This document shows positions 10,381-24,000 of a stretch of DNA of 64,000 nucleotides, piece by piece; positions within the stretch are counted from its first letter, which is position 1; each line of letters starts with the position of its first letter. The DNA is from Amblyomma americanum. Lineage: Eukaryota; Arthropoda; Arachnida; Ixodida; Ixodidae. Below the pieces are notes generated by a model. That model did not search any database and had not been told where the DNA came from. It saw only the letters and a list, made by a program, of their open reading frames with translations. Location: positions 1 through 64,000 of the forward strand of contig NW_027526719.1 of the NCBI RefSeq assembly GCF_052857255.1, in the 5' to 3' direction. Made by a program: the position numbers and the translations under genes.

Positions 10381-13305
10381 GAGGGGACACTTGTAAAACC
10401 GATGTGTTCAGATTTAGCTCATCTCGGTCTAAAACAGCTTGTTTCGTTCTTTTAAGCACGAATACAAGCTTTTCGCGCAGTTATAAGAGAAAAAGTTTAG
10501 ACGCGTATCAGGGGAACACTCGTAAAACCAATGTGTTGTGATTTAGCTCGTTTCGGTCTAAAACAGCTTGTTTCGTTGGATTAATCACGAATACATGCTT
10601 TTCGCGCAGTTATAAGAGAAAAAGTTGACGCGTATGTGTTGACGTTGATGTGTTCAGATTTAGCTCGTTTCTGTCTAACACAGCTTGTTTCGTTGTATTA
10701 AGCACGAATACATTGCTTTTCGCGCATTTATAAGAGAAAAAAGTTTTGACGCGTATTAGGGAGACTTGTAAAACCGATGTGTTGTGGTTTAGCTCGTTTC
10801 GGTCTAAAACAGCTTGTTTCGTTGTATTAAGCACGAATACATGCTTTTCGCGCAGTTATAAGAGAAAAAGTTTAGACCCGTATCAGAGGAACACTTGTAA
10901 AAACCGATGTGTTGTGATTTAGCTCGTTTCGGACTAAAAAAGCTTGTTTAGTTGTATTAAGCACGAATACATGCTTTTCGCGCAGTTATAAGAGAAAAAG
11001 TTTTGACGCGTATCAGAGGAACACTTGTAAAACCGATGTGTTCAGATTTATTTCGTTTCGGTCTAAACCAGCTTGTTTCGTTGTATTAAGCACGAATACA
11101 TGCTTTTCGCGCGCAGTTATAAGAGAAAAATTTTGACGCGTATCAGAGGAGAACTTGTACAACCGATGTGTTGTGATTCAGCTCGTTTCGGTCTAAAACA
11201 GCTTGTTTCGTTGTATTAAGCACGAATACATGCTTTTCGCGCAGTTATAAGAGAAAAAGCTTTGACGAGTATCACGTGGATACTTGTACAACCGATGTGT
11301 TCAGATATAGCTCGTTTCGGTCTAAAACAGCTTGTTTCGTTGTGTTAAGCACGAATACATGCTTTTCGCGTAGTTATAAGAGAAAAAGTTTTGACGCGTA
11401 GCAAAAAGAGAACTTGTAAAACCGATGTGTTGTGATTTAGCTCGTTTCAGTCTAAAACAGCTTGTTTCGTTCTATTAAGCACGAATACATGCTTTTCGCG
11501 CAGTTTAAAAGAGAAAACGTTTTGACGCGTATCAGAGGAAAACTTGTAAAACCGATGTGTTGTGATTTACCTCGTTTCGGTTTAAAAACAACTTGTTTCG
11601 TTGGATTAAGCACGAATACATGCTTTTCGCGCAAGTATCACGTGGATACTTGTAAAACCGATGTGTTCTTATTTAGCTCGTTTCGGACTAAAACAGCTTG
11701 TTTCGTTGTTTTAAGCACGAACGCATGCTTTTCCGCGCAGTTATAAGAGAAAAAGTTTAGACCCGTATCAGAGGAACACTTGTAAAAACCGATGTGTTGT
11801 GATTTAGCTCGTTTCGGACTAAAAAGCTTGTTTAGTTGTATTAAGCACGAATACATGCTTTTCGCGCAGTTATAAAGAGAAAAAGCTTTGACGAGTATCA
11901 CGTGGATACTTGTAAAACTCATGTGTTCAGATATAGCTCGTTTCGGTCGAACACAGCTTGTTTCGTTGTATTATGCACAAATACATGCTTTTCGCGCATT
12001 TATAGAGAAAACGTTTTGACGCGTATCAGAGGAGAACTTGTACAACCGATGTGTTCAGATTTAGCTCGTTTCGGTCTAAAACAGCTTGTTTCGTTCTATT
12101 AAGCACGAATACATGCTTTTCGCGCAGTTATAAGAGAAAAAGTTTTGACGCGTATCAGAGGAGAACTTGTACAACCGATGTGTTCAGATTTAGCTCGTTT
12201 CGGTCTAAAACAGCTTGTTTCGTTCTATTAAGCACGAATAACATGCTTTTCGCGCAGTTATAAGAGAAAAAGTTTTGACGCGTATCAGAGGAAAACTTGT
12301 AAAACCGATGTGAAGTGATTTACCTCGTTTCGGTCTAAAAACAACTTGTTTCGTTGGATTAAGCACGAATACATGCTTTTCGCGCAGTTATAAGAGAAAA
12401 AGTTTTGACGCGTATTACGTGGATACTTGTAAAACCGATGTGTTGTGATTTAGCTCGTTTCGGTCTAAAACCGCTTGTTTCGATGTTTTAAGCACGAATA
12501 CATGCTTTTCAAGCAGTTATTATAGAAGAAAAAGTTTTGACGCGTATTAGAGGGACACTTGTAAAACCGATGTGTTCAGATTTAGCTCATCTCGGTCTAA
12601 AACAGCTTGTTTCGTTCTTTTAAGCACGAATACAAGCTTTTCGCGCAGTTATAAGAGAAAAAGTTTAGACGCGTATCAGGGGAACACTTGTAAAACCGAT
12701 GTGTTGTGATTTAGCTCGTTTCGGACTAAAACTGCTTGTTTAGTTGAATTAAGCACGAATACATGCTTTTCGCGCTGTTATAAGAGAAAACGTTTTGACG
12801 CGTGTCACAGGGACACTTGTAAAACCGATGTGTTCAGATTTAGCTCGTTTCGGTCTAACACAGCTTGTTTCGTTGTATTAAGCACGAATACATGCTTTTC
12901 GCGCATTTATAAGAGAAAAAGTTTTGACGCGTATCACGTGGATACTTGTAAAACAGATGTGTTGTGATTTAGCTCGTTTCGGTCTAAAACCGCTTGTTTC
13001 GATGTTTTAAGCACGAATACATGCTTTTCGCGCAGTTATAGAAGAAAACGTTTTGACGCGTATTTGGGAGACTTGTAAAACCGATGTGTTGTGATTTAGC
13101 TCGTTTCGGTCTAAAACAGCTTGTTTCGTTGTATTAAGCACGAATACCTGCTTTTCGCGCAGTTATAAGAGAAAACGTTTTGACGCGTATCAGAGGAACA
13201 CTCGTAAAACCAATGTGTTGTGATTTAGCTCGTTTCGGTCTAAAACAGCTTGTTTCGTTGGATTAATCACGAATACATGCTTTTCGCGCAGTTATAAGAG
13301 AAAAA
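10381..13305 (+). repeat. A-type block with a 12/16 hybrid monomer and mild indel excess
   Basis: Near 10500 a monomer begins like class 12 (TTTAGACGCGTATCAGGGG) and finishes like class 16 (AACACTCGTAAAACCAATG), skipping classes 13-15. This is the signature of unequal crossover. D follows at 10624 and again at 13306. Scattered single-base insertions (CATTGC at 10712, CGCGCGCAG at 11110, TTCCGCGC at 11731, AATAACATG near 12238) are commoner than in flanking copies but much sparser than at 4.96-6.90 kb. The 24-bp-deleted monomer lies near 11632. Confidence 0.7.
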
Positions 13306-15360
13306 GTTGACGCGTATGTGTTGACGTTGATGTGTTCAGATTTAGCTCGTTTCTGTCTAACACAGCTTGTTTCGTTGTATTAAGCACGAATACATGCTTT
13401 TCGCGCATTTATAAGATGAAAAGTTTTGACGCGTATTAGGGAGACTTGTAAAACCGATGTGTTGTGGTTTAGCTCGTTTCGGGTCTAAAACAGCTTGTTT
13501 CGTTGTATTAAGCACGAATACATGCTTTTCGCGCAGTTATAAGAGAAAAAGTTTAGACCCGTATCAGAGGAACACTTGTAAAAACCGATGTGTTGTGATT
13601 TAGCTCGTTTCGGACTAAAAAGCTTGTTTAGTTGTATTAAGCACGAATACATGCTTTTTCGCGCAGTTATAAGAGAAAAAGCTTTGACGAGTATCACGTG
13701 GATACTTGTAAAACTGATGTTGTTCAGATATAGCTCGTTTCGGTCGAACACAGCTTGTTTCGTTGTAATTATGCACAAATACATGCTTTTCGCGCATTTA
13801 TAAGAGAAAACGTTTTTGACGCGTATCACGTGGATACTTGTAAAACCGATGTGTTCAGATATAGCTCGTTTCGGTCTAAAACAGCTTGTTTCGTTGTATT
13901 AAGCACGAATACATGCTTTTCGCGTAGTTATAAGAGACAAAGTTTTGACGCGTAGCAGAGGAGAACTTGTAAAACCGAGGTGTTGTGATTTAGCTCGTTT
14001 CGGTCTAAAACAGCTTGTTTCGTTGTATTAAGCACGAATACATGCTTTTCGCGCAGTTATAAGAGAAAAATTTTGACGCGTATCAGAGGAGAACTTGTAC
14101 AACCGATGTGTTCAGATTTAGCTCGTTTCGGTCTAAAACAGCTTGTTTCGTTCTATTAAGCACGAATACATGCTTTCTCGCGCAGTTATAAGAGAAAAAG
14201 TTTTGACGCGTATCAGAGGAGAACTTGTACAACCGATGTGTTCAGATTTAGCTCGTTTCGGTCTAAAACAGCTTGTTTCGTTCTATTAAGCACGAATACA
14301 TGCTTTTCGCGCAGTTATAAGAGAAAAAGTTTTGACGCGTATCAGAGGAAAACTTGTAAAACCGATGTGAAGTGATTTACCTCGTTTCGGTCTAAAACAA
14401 CTTGTTTCGTTGGATTAAGCACGAATACATGCTTCTCGCGCAGTTATAAGAGAAAAAGTTTTGACGCGTATTACGTGGATACTTGTAAAACCGATGTGCT
14501 GTGATTTAGCTCGTTTCGGTCTAAAACCGCTTGTTTCGATGTTTTAAGCACGAATACATGCTTTTCAAGCAGTTATAGAAGAAAAAGTTTTGACGCGTAT
14601 TAGAGGGACACTTGTAAAACCGATGTGTTCAGATTTAGCTCATCTCGGTCTAAAACAGCTTGTTTCGTTCTTTTAAGCACGAATACAAGCTTTTCGCGCA
14701 GTTATAAGAGAAAAAGTTTAGACGCGTATCAGGGGAACACTTGTAAAACCGATGTGTTGTGATTTAGCTCGTTTCGGACTAAAACTGCTTGTTTAGTTGA
14801 ATTAAGCACGAATACATGCTTTTCGCGCTGTTATAAGAGAAAACGTTTTGACGCGTGTCACAGGGGACACTTGTAAAACCGATGTGTTCAGATTTAGCTC
14901 GTTTCGGTCTAACACAGCTTGTTTCGTTGTATTAAGCACGAATACATGCTTTTCGCGCATTTATAAGAGAAAAAGTTTTGACGCGTATCACGTGGATACT
15001 TGTAAAACAGATGTGTTGTGATTTAGCTCGTTTCGGTCTAAAACCGCTTGTTTCGATGTTTTAAGCACGAATACATGCTTTTCGCGCAGTTATAGAAGAA
15101 AACGTTTTGACGCGTATTTGGGAGACTTGTAAAACCGATGTGTTGTGATTTAGCTCGTTTCGGTCTAAAACAGCTTGTTTCGTTGTATTAAGCACGAATA
15201 CCTGCTTTTCGCGCAGTTATAAGAGAAAACGTTTTGACGCGTATCAGAGGAACACTCGTAAAACCAATGTGTTGTGATTTAGCTCGTTTCGGTCTAAAAC
15301 AGCTTGTTTCGTTGGATTAATCACGAATACATGCTTTTCGCGCAGTTATAAGAGAAAAAA
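13306..15360 (+). repeat. 16-monomer higher-order repeat, copy 1 (2,055 bp)
   Basis: Class order: 1 D; 2 TTAGGGAGAC with TTGTGGTTTA; 3 TTTAGACCCG with AAAAAAGC; 4 GCTTTGACGAG with GGTCGAACAC; 5 TCACGTGG; 6 GAGACAAAG with ACCGAGGTG; 7 AAATTTTGACG with TACAACC; 8 TCAGAGGAG with TACAACC; 9 GTGAAGTG; 10 TTACGTGG with CAAGCAG; 11 TTAGAGGGAC with TACAAGC; 12 TCAGGGGAAC; 13 GTCACAGGG; 14 TCACGTGG with AAACAGATG; 15 TTTGGGAGAC with TACCTGC; 16 ACTCGTAAAACCAATG. The few extra bases relative to 2,048 come from single-base insertions such as those near 13482 and 13768. Confidence 0.85.
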
Positions 15361-17408
15361 GTTGACGCGTATGTGTTGACGTTGATGTGTTCAGATTTAG
15401 CTCGTTTCTGTCTAACACAGCTTGTTTCGTTGTATTAAGCACGAATACATGCTTTTCGCGCATTTATAAGAGAAAAAGTTTTGACGCGTATTAGGGAGAC
15501 TTGTAAAACCGATGTGTTGTGGTTTAGCTCGTTTCGGTCTAAAACAGCTTGTTTCGTTGTATTAAGCACGAATACATGCTTTTCGCGCAGTTATAAGAGA
15601 AAAAGTTTAGACCCGTATCAGAGGAACACTTGTAAAAACCGATGTGTTGTGATTTAGCTCGTTTCGGACTAAAAAAGCTTGTTTTTGTTGTATTAAGCAC
15701 GAATACATGCTTTTCGCGCAGTTATAAGAGAAAAGCTTTGACGAGTATCACGTGGATACTTGTAAAACTGATGTGTTCAGATATAGCTCGTTTCGGTCGA
15801 ACACAGCTTGTTTCGTTGTATTATGCACAAATACATGCTTTTCGCGCATTTATAAGAGAAAACGTTTTGACGCGTATCACGTGGATACTTGTAAAACCGA
15901 TGTGTTCAGATATAGCTCGTTTCGGTCTAAAACAGCTTGTTTCGTTGTATTAAGCACGAATACATGCTTTTCGCGTAGTTATAAGAGACAAAGTTTTGAC
16001 GCGTAGCAGAGGAGAACTTGTAAAACCGAGGTGTTGTGATTTAGCTCGTTTCGGTCTAAAACAGCTTGTTTCGTTGTATTAAGCACGAATACATGCTTTT
16101 CGCGCAGTTATAAGAGAAAAATTTTGACGCGTATCAGAGGAGAACTTGTACAACCGATGTGTTCAGATTTAGCTCGTTTCGGTCTAAAACAGCTTGTTTC
16201 GTTCTATTAAGCACGAATACATGCTTTTCGCGCAGTTATAAGAGAAAAAGTTTTGACGCGTATCAGAGGAGAACTTGTACAACCGATGTGTTCAGATTTA
16301 GCTCGTTTCGGTCTAAAACAGCTTGTTTCGTTCTATTAAGCACGAATACATGCTTTTCGCGCAGTTCTAAGAGAAAAAGTTTTGACGCGTATCAGAGGAA
16401 AACTTGTAAAACCGATGTGAAGTGATTTACCTCGTTTCGGTCTAAAACAACTTGTTTCGTTGAATTAAGCACGAATACATGCTTTTCGCGCAGTTATAAG
16501 AGAAAAAGTTTTGACGCGTATTACGTGGATACTTGTAAAACCGATGTGCTGTGATTTAGCTCGTTTCGGTCTAAAACCGCTTGTTTCGATGTTTTAAGCA
16601 CGAATACATGCTTTTCAAGCAGTTATAGAAGAAAAAGTTTTGACGCGTATTAGAGGGACACTTGTAAAACCGATGTGTTCAGATTTAGCTCATCTCGGTC
16701 TAAAACAGCTTGTTTCGTTCTTTTAAGCACGAATACAAGCTTTTCGCGCAGTTATAAGAGAAAAAGTTTAGACGCGTATCAGGGGAACACTTGTAAAACC
16801 GATGTGTTGTGATTTAGCTCGTTTCGGACTAAAACTGCTTGTTTAGTTGAATTAAGCACGAATACATGCTTTTCGCGCTGTTATAAGAGAAAACGTTTTG
16901 ACGCGTGTCACAGGGACACTTGTAAAACCGATGTGTTCAGATTTAGCTCGTTTCGGTCTAACACAGCTTGTTTCGTTGTATTAAGCACGAATACATGCTT
17001 TTCGCGCATTTATAAGAGAAAAAGTTTTGACGCGTATCACGTGGATACTTGTAAAACAGATGTGTTGTGATTTAGCTCGTTTCGGTCTAAAACCGCTTGT
17101 TTCGATGTTTTAAGCACGAATACATGCTTTTCGCGCAGTTATAGAAGAAAACGTTTTGACGCGTATTTGGGAGACTTGTAAAACCGATGTGTTGTGATTT
17201 AGCTCGTTTCGGTCTAAAACAGCTTGTTTCGTTGTATTAAGCACGAATACCTGCTTTTCGCGCAGTTATAAGAGAAAACGTTTTGACGCGTATCAGAGGA
17301 ACACTCGTAAAACCAATGTGTTGTGATTTAGCTCGTTTCGGTCTAAAACAGCTTGTTTCGTTGGATTAATCACGAATACATGCTTTTCGCGCAGTTATAA
17401 GAGAAAAA
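15361..17408 (+). repeat. 16-monomer higher-order repeat, copy 2 (2,048 bp)
   Basis: Same class order as the previous copy. The length fits the parts: 16 x 129 = 2,064, minus 12 for the 117-bp D monomer and 2 each for the 127-bp classes 2 and 15, gives 2,048. This is the cleanest representative of the A-type HOR and the best reference for classifying monomers elsewhere in the window. Confidence 0.88.
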
Positions 17409-19327
17409 GTTGACGCGTATGTGTTGACGTTGATGTGTTCAGATTTAGCTCGTTTCTGTCTAACACAGCTTGTTTCGTTGTATTAAGCACGAATACATGC
17501 TTTTCGCGCATTTATAAGAGAAAAAGTTTTGACGCGTATTAGGGAGACTTGTAAAACCGATGTGTTGTGGTTTAGCTCGTTTCGGTCTAAAACAGCTTGT
17601 TTCGTTGTATTAAGCACGAATACATGCTTTTCGCGCAGTTATAAGAGAAAAAGTTTAGACCCGTATCAGAGGAACACTTGTAAAAACCGATGTGTTGTGA
17701 TTTAGCTCGTTTCGGACTAAAAAAGCTTGTTTAGTTGTATTAAGCACGAATACATGCTTTTCGCGCAGTTATAAGAGAAAAAGCTTTGACGAGTATCACG
17801 TGGATACTTGTAAAACTGATGTGTTCAGATATAGCTCGTTTCGGTCGAACACAGCTTGTTTCGTTGTATTATGCACAAATACATGCTTTTCGCGCATTTA
17901 TAAGAGAAAACGTTTTGACGCGTATCACGTGGATACTTGTAAAACCGATGTCTTCAGATATAGCTCGTTTCGGTCTAAAACAGCTTGTTTCGTTGTATTA
18001 AGCACGAATACATGCTTTTCGCGTAGTTATAAGAGACAAAGTTTTGACGCGTAGCAGAGGAGAACTTGTAAAACCGAGGTGTTGTGATTTAGCTTGTTTC
18101 GGTCTAAAACAGCTTGTTTCGTTGTATTAAGCACGAATACATGCTTTTCGCGCAGTTATAAGAGAAAAATTTTGACGCGTATCAGAGGAGAACTTGTACA
18201 ACCGATGTGTTCAGATTTAGCTCGTTTCGGTCTAAAACAGCTTGTTTCGTTCTATTAAGCACGAATACATGCTTTTCGCGCAGTTATAAGAGAAAAAGTT
18301 TTGACGCGTATCAGAGGAGAACTTGTACAACCGATGTGTTCAGATTTAGCTCGTTTCGGTCTAAAACAGCTTGTTTCGTTCTATTAAGCACGAATACATG
18401 CTTTTCGCGCAGTTATAAGAGAAAAAGTTTTGACGCGTATCAGAGGAAAACTTGTAAAACCGATGTGAAGTGATTTACCTCGTTTCGGTCTAAAACAACT
18501 TGTTTCGTTGGATTAAGCACGAATACATGCTTTTCGCGCAGTTATAAGAGAAAAAGTTTTGACGCGTATTACGTGGATACTTGTAAAACCGATGTGCTGT
18601 GATTTAGCTCGTTTCGGTCTAAAACCGCTTGTTTCGATGTTTTAAGCACGAATACATGCTTTTCAAGCAGTTATAGAAGAAAAAGTTTTGACGCGTATTA
18701 GAGGGACACTTGTAAAACCGATGTGTTCAGATTTAGCTCATCTCGGTCTAAAACAGCTTGTTTCGTTCTTTTAAGCACGAATACAAGCTTTTCGCGCAGT
18801 TATAAGAGAAAAAGTTTAGACGCGTATCAGGGGAACACTTGTAAAACCGATGTGTTGTGATTTAGCTCGTTTCGGACTAAAACTGCTTGTTTAGTTGAAT
18901 TAAGCACGAATACATGCTTTTCGCGCTGTTATAAGAGAAAACGTTTTGACGCGTGTCACAGGGACACTTGTAAAACCGATGTGTTCAGATTTAGCTCGTT
19001 TCGGTCTAACACAGCTTGTTTCGTTGTATTAAGCACGAATACATGCTTTTCGCGCATTTATAAGAGAAAAAGTTTTGACGCGTATCACGTGGATACTTGT
19101 AAAACAGATGTGTTGTGATTTAGCTCGTTTCGGTCTAAAACCGCTTGTTTCGATGTTTTAAGCACGAATACATGCTTTTCGCGCAGTTATAGAAGAAAAC
19201 GTTTTGACGCGTATTTGGGAGACTTGTAAAACCGATGTGTTGTGATTTAGCTCGTTTCGGTCTAAAACAGCTTGTTTCGTTGGATTAATCACGAATACAT
19301 GCTTTTCGCGCAGTTATAAGAGAAAAA
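17409..19327 (+). repeat. 16-mer HOR, copy 3, one monomer lost (1,919 bp)
   Basis: Follows copies 1 and 2 up to class 15 near 19.2 kb. The class-15 monomer (TTTGGGAGAC) then ends with TTGGATTAATC, the tail of class 16, so classes 15 and 16 are fused. The length falls by exactly 129 bp relative to copy 2. This is what an in-register exchange between adjacent monomers would give. Confidence 0.85.
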
Positions 19328-21090
19328 GTTGACGCGTATGTGTTGACGTTGATGTGTTCAGATTTAGCTCGTTTCTGTCTAACACAGCTTGTTTCGTTGT
19401 ATTAAGCACGAATACAAGCTTTTCGCGCATTTATAAGAGAAAAAGTTTTGACGCGTATTAGGGAGACTTGTAAAACCGATGTGTTGTGGTTTAGCTCGTT
19501 TCGGTCTAAAACAGCTTGTTTCGTTGTATTAAGCACGAATACATGCTTTTCGCGCAGTTATAAGAGAAAAAGTTTTGACGCGTATCAGATTAACACTTGT
19601 AAAACCGATGTGTTGTGATTTAGCTCGTTTCGGTCTAAAACAGCTTGTTTCGTTGTATTAAGCACGAATACATGCTTTTCGCGCAGTTATAAGAGAAAAA
19701 GTTTTGACGCGTATCAGAGGAACACTTGTAAAACCGATGTGTTCAGATTTACCTCGTTTCGGTCTAAACCAGCTTGTTTCGTTGTATTAAGCACGAATAC
19801 ATGCTTTTCGCGCAGTTATAAGAGAAAAATTTTGACGCGTATCAGAGGAGAACTTGTACAACCGATGTGTTGTGATTCAGCTCGTTTCGGTCTAAAACAG
19901 CTTGTTTCGTTGTATTAAGCACGAATACATGCTTTTCGCGCAGTTATAAGAGAAAAAGCTTTGACGAGTATCACGTGGATACTTGTAAAACCGATGTGTT
20001 CAGATATAGCTCGTTTCGGTCTAAAACAGCTTGTTTCGTTGTGTTAAGCACGAATACATGCTTTTCGCGTAGTTATAAGAGAAAAAGTTTTGACGCGTAG
20101 CAAAAGAGAACTTGTGAAACCGATGTGTTCAGATTTAGCTCGTTTCGGTATAAAACAGCTTGTTTCGTTCTATTAAGCACGAATACATGCTTTTCGCGCA
20201 GTTATAAGAGAAAACGTTTTGACGCGTATCAGAGGAAAACTTGTAAAACCGATGTGTTGTGATTTACCTCGTTTCGGTTTAAAACAACTTGTTTCGTTGG
20301 ATTAAGCACGAATACATGCTTTTCGCGCAAGTATCACGTGGATACTTGTAAAACCGATGTGTTCTTATTTAGCTCGTTTCGGACTAAAACAGCTTGTTTC
20401 GTTGTTTTAAGCACGAACACATGCTTTTCGCGCAGTTATAAGAGAAAAAGTTTAGACCCGTATCAGAGGAACACTTGTAAAAACCGATGTGTTGTGATTT
20501 AGCTCGTTTCGGACTAAAAAAGCTTGTTTAGTTGTATTAAGCACGAATACATGCTTTTCGCGCAGTTATAAGAGAAAAAACTTTGACGAGTATCACGTGG
20601 ATACTTGTAAAACTCATGTGTTCAGATATAGCTCGTTTCGGTCGAACACAGCTTGTTTCGTTGTATTATGCACAAATACATGCTTTTCGCGCATTTATAA
20701 GAGAAAACGTTTTGACGCGTATCAGAGGAGAACTTGTACAACCGATGTGTTCAGATTTAGCTCGTTTCGGTCTAAAACAGCTTGTTTCGTTCTATTAAGC
20801 ACGAATACATGCTTTTCGCGCAGTTATAAGAGAAAAAGTTTTGACGCGTATCAGAGGAGAACTTGTACAACCGATGTGTTCAGATTTAGCTCGTTTCGGT
20901 CTAAAACAGCTTGTTTCGTTCTATTAAGCACGAATACATGCTTTTCGCGCAGTTATAAGAGAAAAAGTTTTGACGCGTATCAGAGGAAAACTTGTAAAAC
21001 CGATGTGAAGTGATTTACCTCGTTTCGGTCTAAAACAACTTGTTTCGTTGGATTAAGCACGAATACATGCTTTTCGCGCAGTTATAAGAG
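19328..21090 (+). repeat. A-type block interrupted by B-type monomers
   Basis: After D and class 2 the order departs from the 16-mer. A TCAGATTAACAC monomer, a TCAGAGGAAC monomer with CTAAACCAGC, an AAATTTTGACG monomer with GTGATTCAGC, GCTTTGACGAG, and GTAGCAAAAGAG come next. The 24-bp-deleted monomer (near 20329) and classes 3, 4, two TACAACC and GTGAAGTG follow. The second half repeats 200-1,000 and 3.86-4.65 kb. Only satellite is present. Confidence 0.7.
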
Positions 21091-24000
21091 AAAAAGTTTT
21101 GACGCGTATTACGTGGATACTTGTAAAACCGATGTGTTGTGATTTAGCTCGTTTCGGTCTAAAACCGCTTGTTTCGATGTTTTAAGCACGAATACATGCT
21201 TTTCAAGCAGTTATTATAGAAGAAAAAGTTTTGACGCGTATTAGAGGGACACTTGTAAAACCGATGTGTTCAGATTTAGCTCATCTCGGTCTAAAACAGC
21301 TTGTTTCGTTCTTTTAAGCACGAATACAAGCTTTTCGCGCAGTTATAAGAGAAAAAGTTTAGACGCGTATCAGGGGAACACTTGTAAAACCGATGTGTTG
21401 TGATTTAGCTCGTTTCGGACTAAAACTGCTTGTTTAGTTGAATTAAGCACGAATACATGCTTTTCGCGCTGTTATAAGAGAAAACGTTTTGACGCGTGTC
21501 ACAGGGACACTTGTAAAACCGATGTGTTCAGATTTAGCTCGTTTCGGTCTAACACAGCTTGTTTCGTTGTATTAAGCACGAATACATGCTTTTCGCGCAT
21601 TTATAAGAGAAAAAGTTTTGACGCGTATCACGTGGATACTTGTAAAACAGATGTGTTGTGATTTAGCTCGTTTCGGTCTAAAACCGCTTGTTTCGATGTT
21701 TTAAGCACGAATACATGCTTTTCGCGCAGTTATAGAAGAAAACGTTTTGACGCGTATTTGGGAGACTTGTAAAACCGATGTGTTGTGATTTAGCTCGTTT
21801 CGGTCTAAAACAGCTTGTTTCGTTGTATTAAGCACGAATACCTGCTTTTCGCGCAGTTATAAGAGAAAACGTTTTGACGCGTATCAGAGGAACACTCGTA
21901 AAACCAATGTGTTGTGATTTAGCTCGTTTCGGTCTAAAACAGCTTGTTTCGTTGGATTAATCACGAATACATGCTTTTCGCGCAGTTATAAGAGAAAAAG
22001 TTGACGCGTATGTGTTGACGTTGATGTGTTCAGATTTAGCTCGTTTCTGTCTAACACAGCTTGTTTCGTTGTATTAAGCACGAATACATGCTTTTCGCGC
22101 ATTTATAAGAGAAAAAGTTTTGACGCGTATTAGGGAGACTTGTAAAACCGATGTGTTGTGGTTTAGCTCGTTTCGGTCTAAAACAGCTTGTTTCGTTGTA
22201 TTAAGCACGAATACATGCTTTTCGCGCAGTTATAAGAGAAAAAGTTTAGACCCGTATCAGAGGAACACTTGTAAAAACCGATGTGTTGTGATTTAGCTCG
22301 TTTCGGACTAAAAAAGCTTGTTTAGTTGTATTAAGCACGAATACATGCTTTTCGCGCAGTTATAAGAGAAAAAGCTTTGACGAGTATCACGTGGATACTT
22401 GTAAAACTGATGTGTTCAGATATAGCTCGTTTCGGTCGAACACAGCTTGTTTCGTTGTATTATGCACAAATACATGCTTTTCGCGCATTTATAAGAGAAA
22501 ACGTTTTGACGCGTATCACGTGGATACTTGTAAAACCGATGTGTTCAGATAAAGCTCGTTTCGGTCTAAAACAGCTTGTTTCGTTGTATTAAGCACGAAT
22601 ACATGCTTTTCGCGTAGTTATAAGAGACAAAGTTTTGACGCGTAGCAGAGGAGAACTTGTAAAACCGAGGTGTTGTGATTTAGCTCGTTTCGGTCTAAAA
22701 CAGCTTGTTTCGTTGTATTAAGCACGAATACATGCTTTTCGCGCAGTTATAAGAGAAAAATTTTGACGCGTATCAGAGGAGAACTTGTACAACCGATGTG
22801 TTCAGATTTAGCTCGTTTCGGTCTAAAACAGCTTGTTTCGTTCTATTAAGCACGAATACATGCTTTTCGCGCAGTTTATAAGAGAAAAAGTTTTGACGCG
22901 TATCAGAGGAGAACTTGTACAACCGATGTGTTCAGATTTAGCTCGTTTCGGTCTAAAACAGCTTGTTTCGTTCTATTAAGCACGAATACATGCTTTTCGC
23001 GCAGTTATAAGAGAAAAAGTTTTGACGCGTATGAGAGGAAAACTTGTAAAACCGATGTGAAGTGATTTACCTCGTTTCGGTCTAAAACAACTTGTTTCGT
23101 TGGATTAAGCACGAATACATGCTTTTCGCGCAGTTATAAGAGAAAAAGTTTTGACGCGTATTACGTGGATACTTGTAAAACCGATGTGCTGTGATTTAGC
23201 TCGTTTCGGTCTAAAACCGCTTGTTTCGATGTTTTAAGCACGAATACATGCTTTTCGCGCAGTTATAAGAGAAAAAGTTTTGACGCGTATCAGAGGAGAA
23301 CTTGTACAACCGATGTGTTCAGATTTAGCTCGTTTCGGTCTAAAACAGCTTGTTTCGTTCTTTTAAGCACGAATACAAGCTTTTCGCGCAGTTATAAGAG
23401 AAAAAGTTTAGACGCGTATCAGGGGAACACTTGTAAACCGATGTGTTGTGATTTAGCTCGTTTCGGACTAAAACTGCTTGTTTAGTTGAATTAAGCACGA
23501 ATACATGCTTTTCGCGCTGTTATAAGAGAAAACGTTTTGACGCGTGTCACAGGGGACACTTGTAAAACCGATGTGTTCAGATTTAGCTCGTTTCGGTCTA
23601 ACACAGCTTGTTTCGTTGTATTAAGCACGAATACATGCTTTTCGCGCAGTTATAGAAGAAAACGTTTTGACGCGTATTTGGGAGACTTGTAAAACCGATG
23701 TGTTGTGATTTAGCTCGTTTCGGTCTAAAACAGCTTGTTTCGTTGTATTAAGCACGAATACATGCTTTTCGCGCAGTTATAAGAGAAAAAGTTTTGACGC
23801 GTATCAGAGGAACACTCGTAAAACCAATGTGTTGTGATTTAGCTCGTTTCGGTCTAAAACAGCTTGTTTCGTTGGATTAATCACGAATACATGCTTTTCG
23901 CGCAGTTATAAGAGAAAAAGTTGACGCGTATGTGTTGACGTTGATGTGTTCAGATTTAGCTCGTTTCTGTCTAACACAGCTTGTTTCGTTGTATTAAGCA

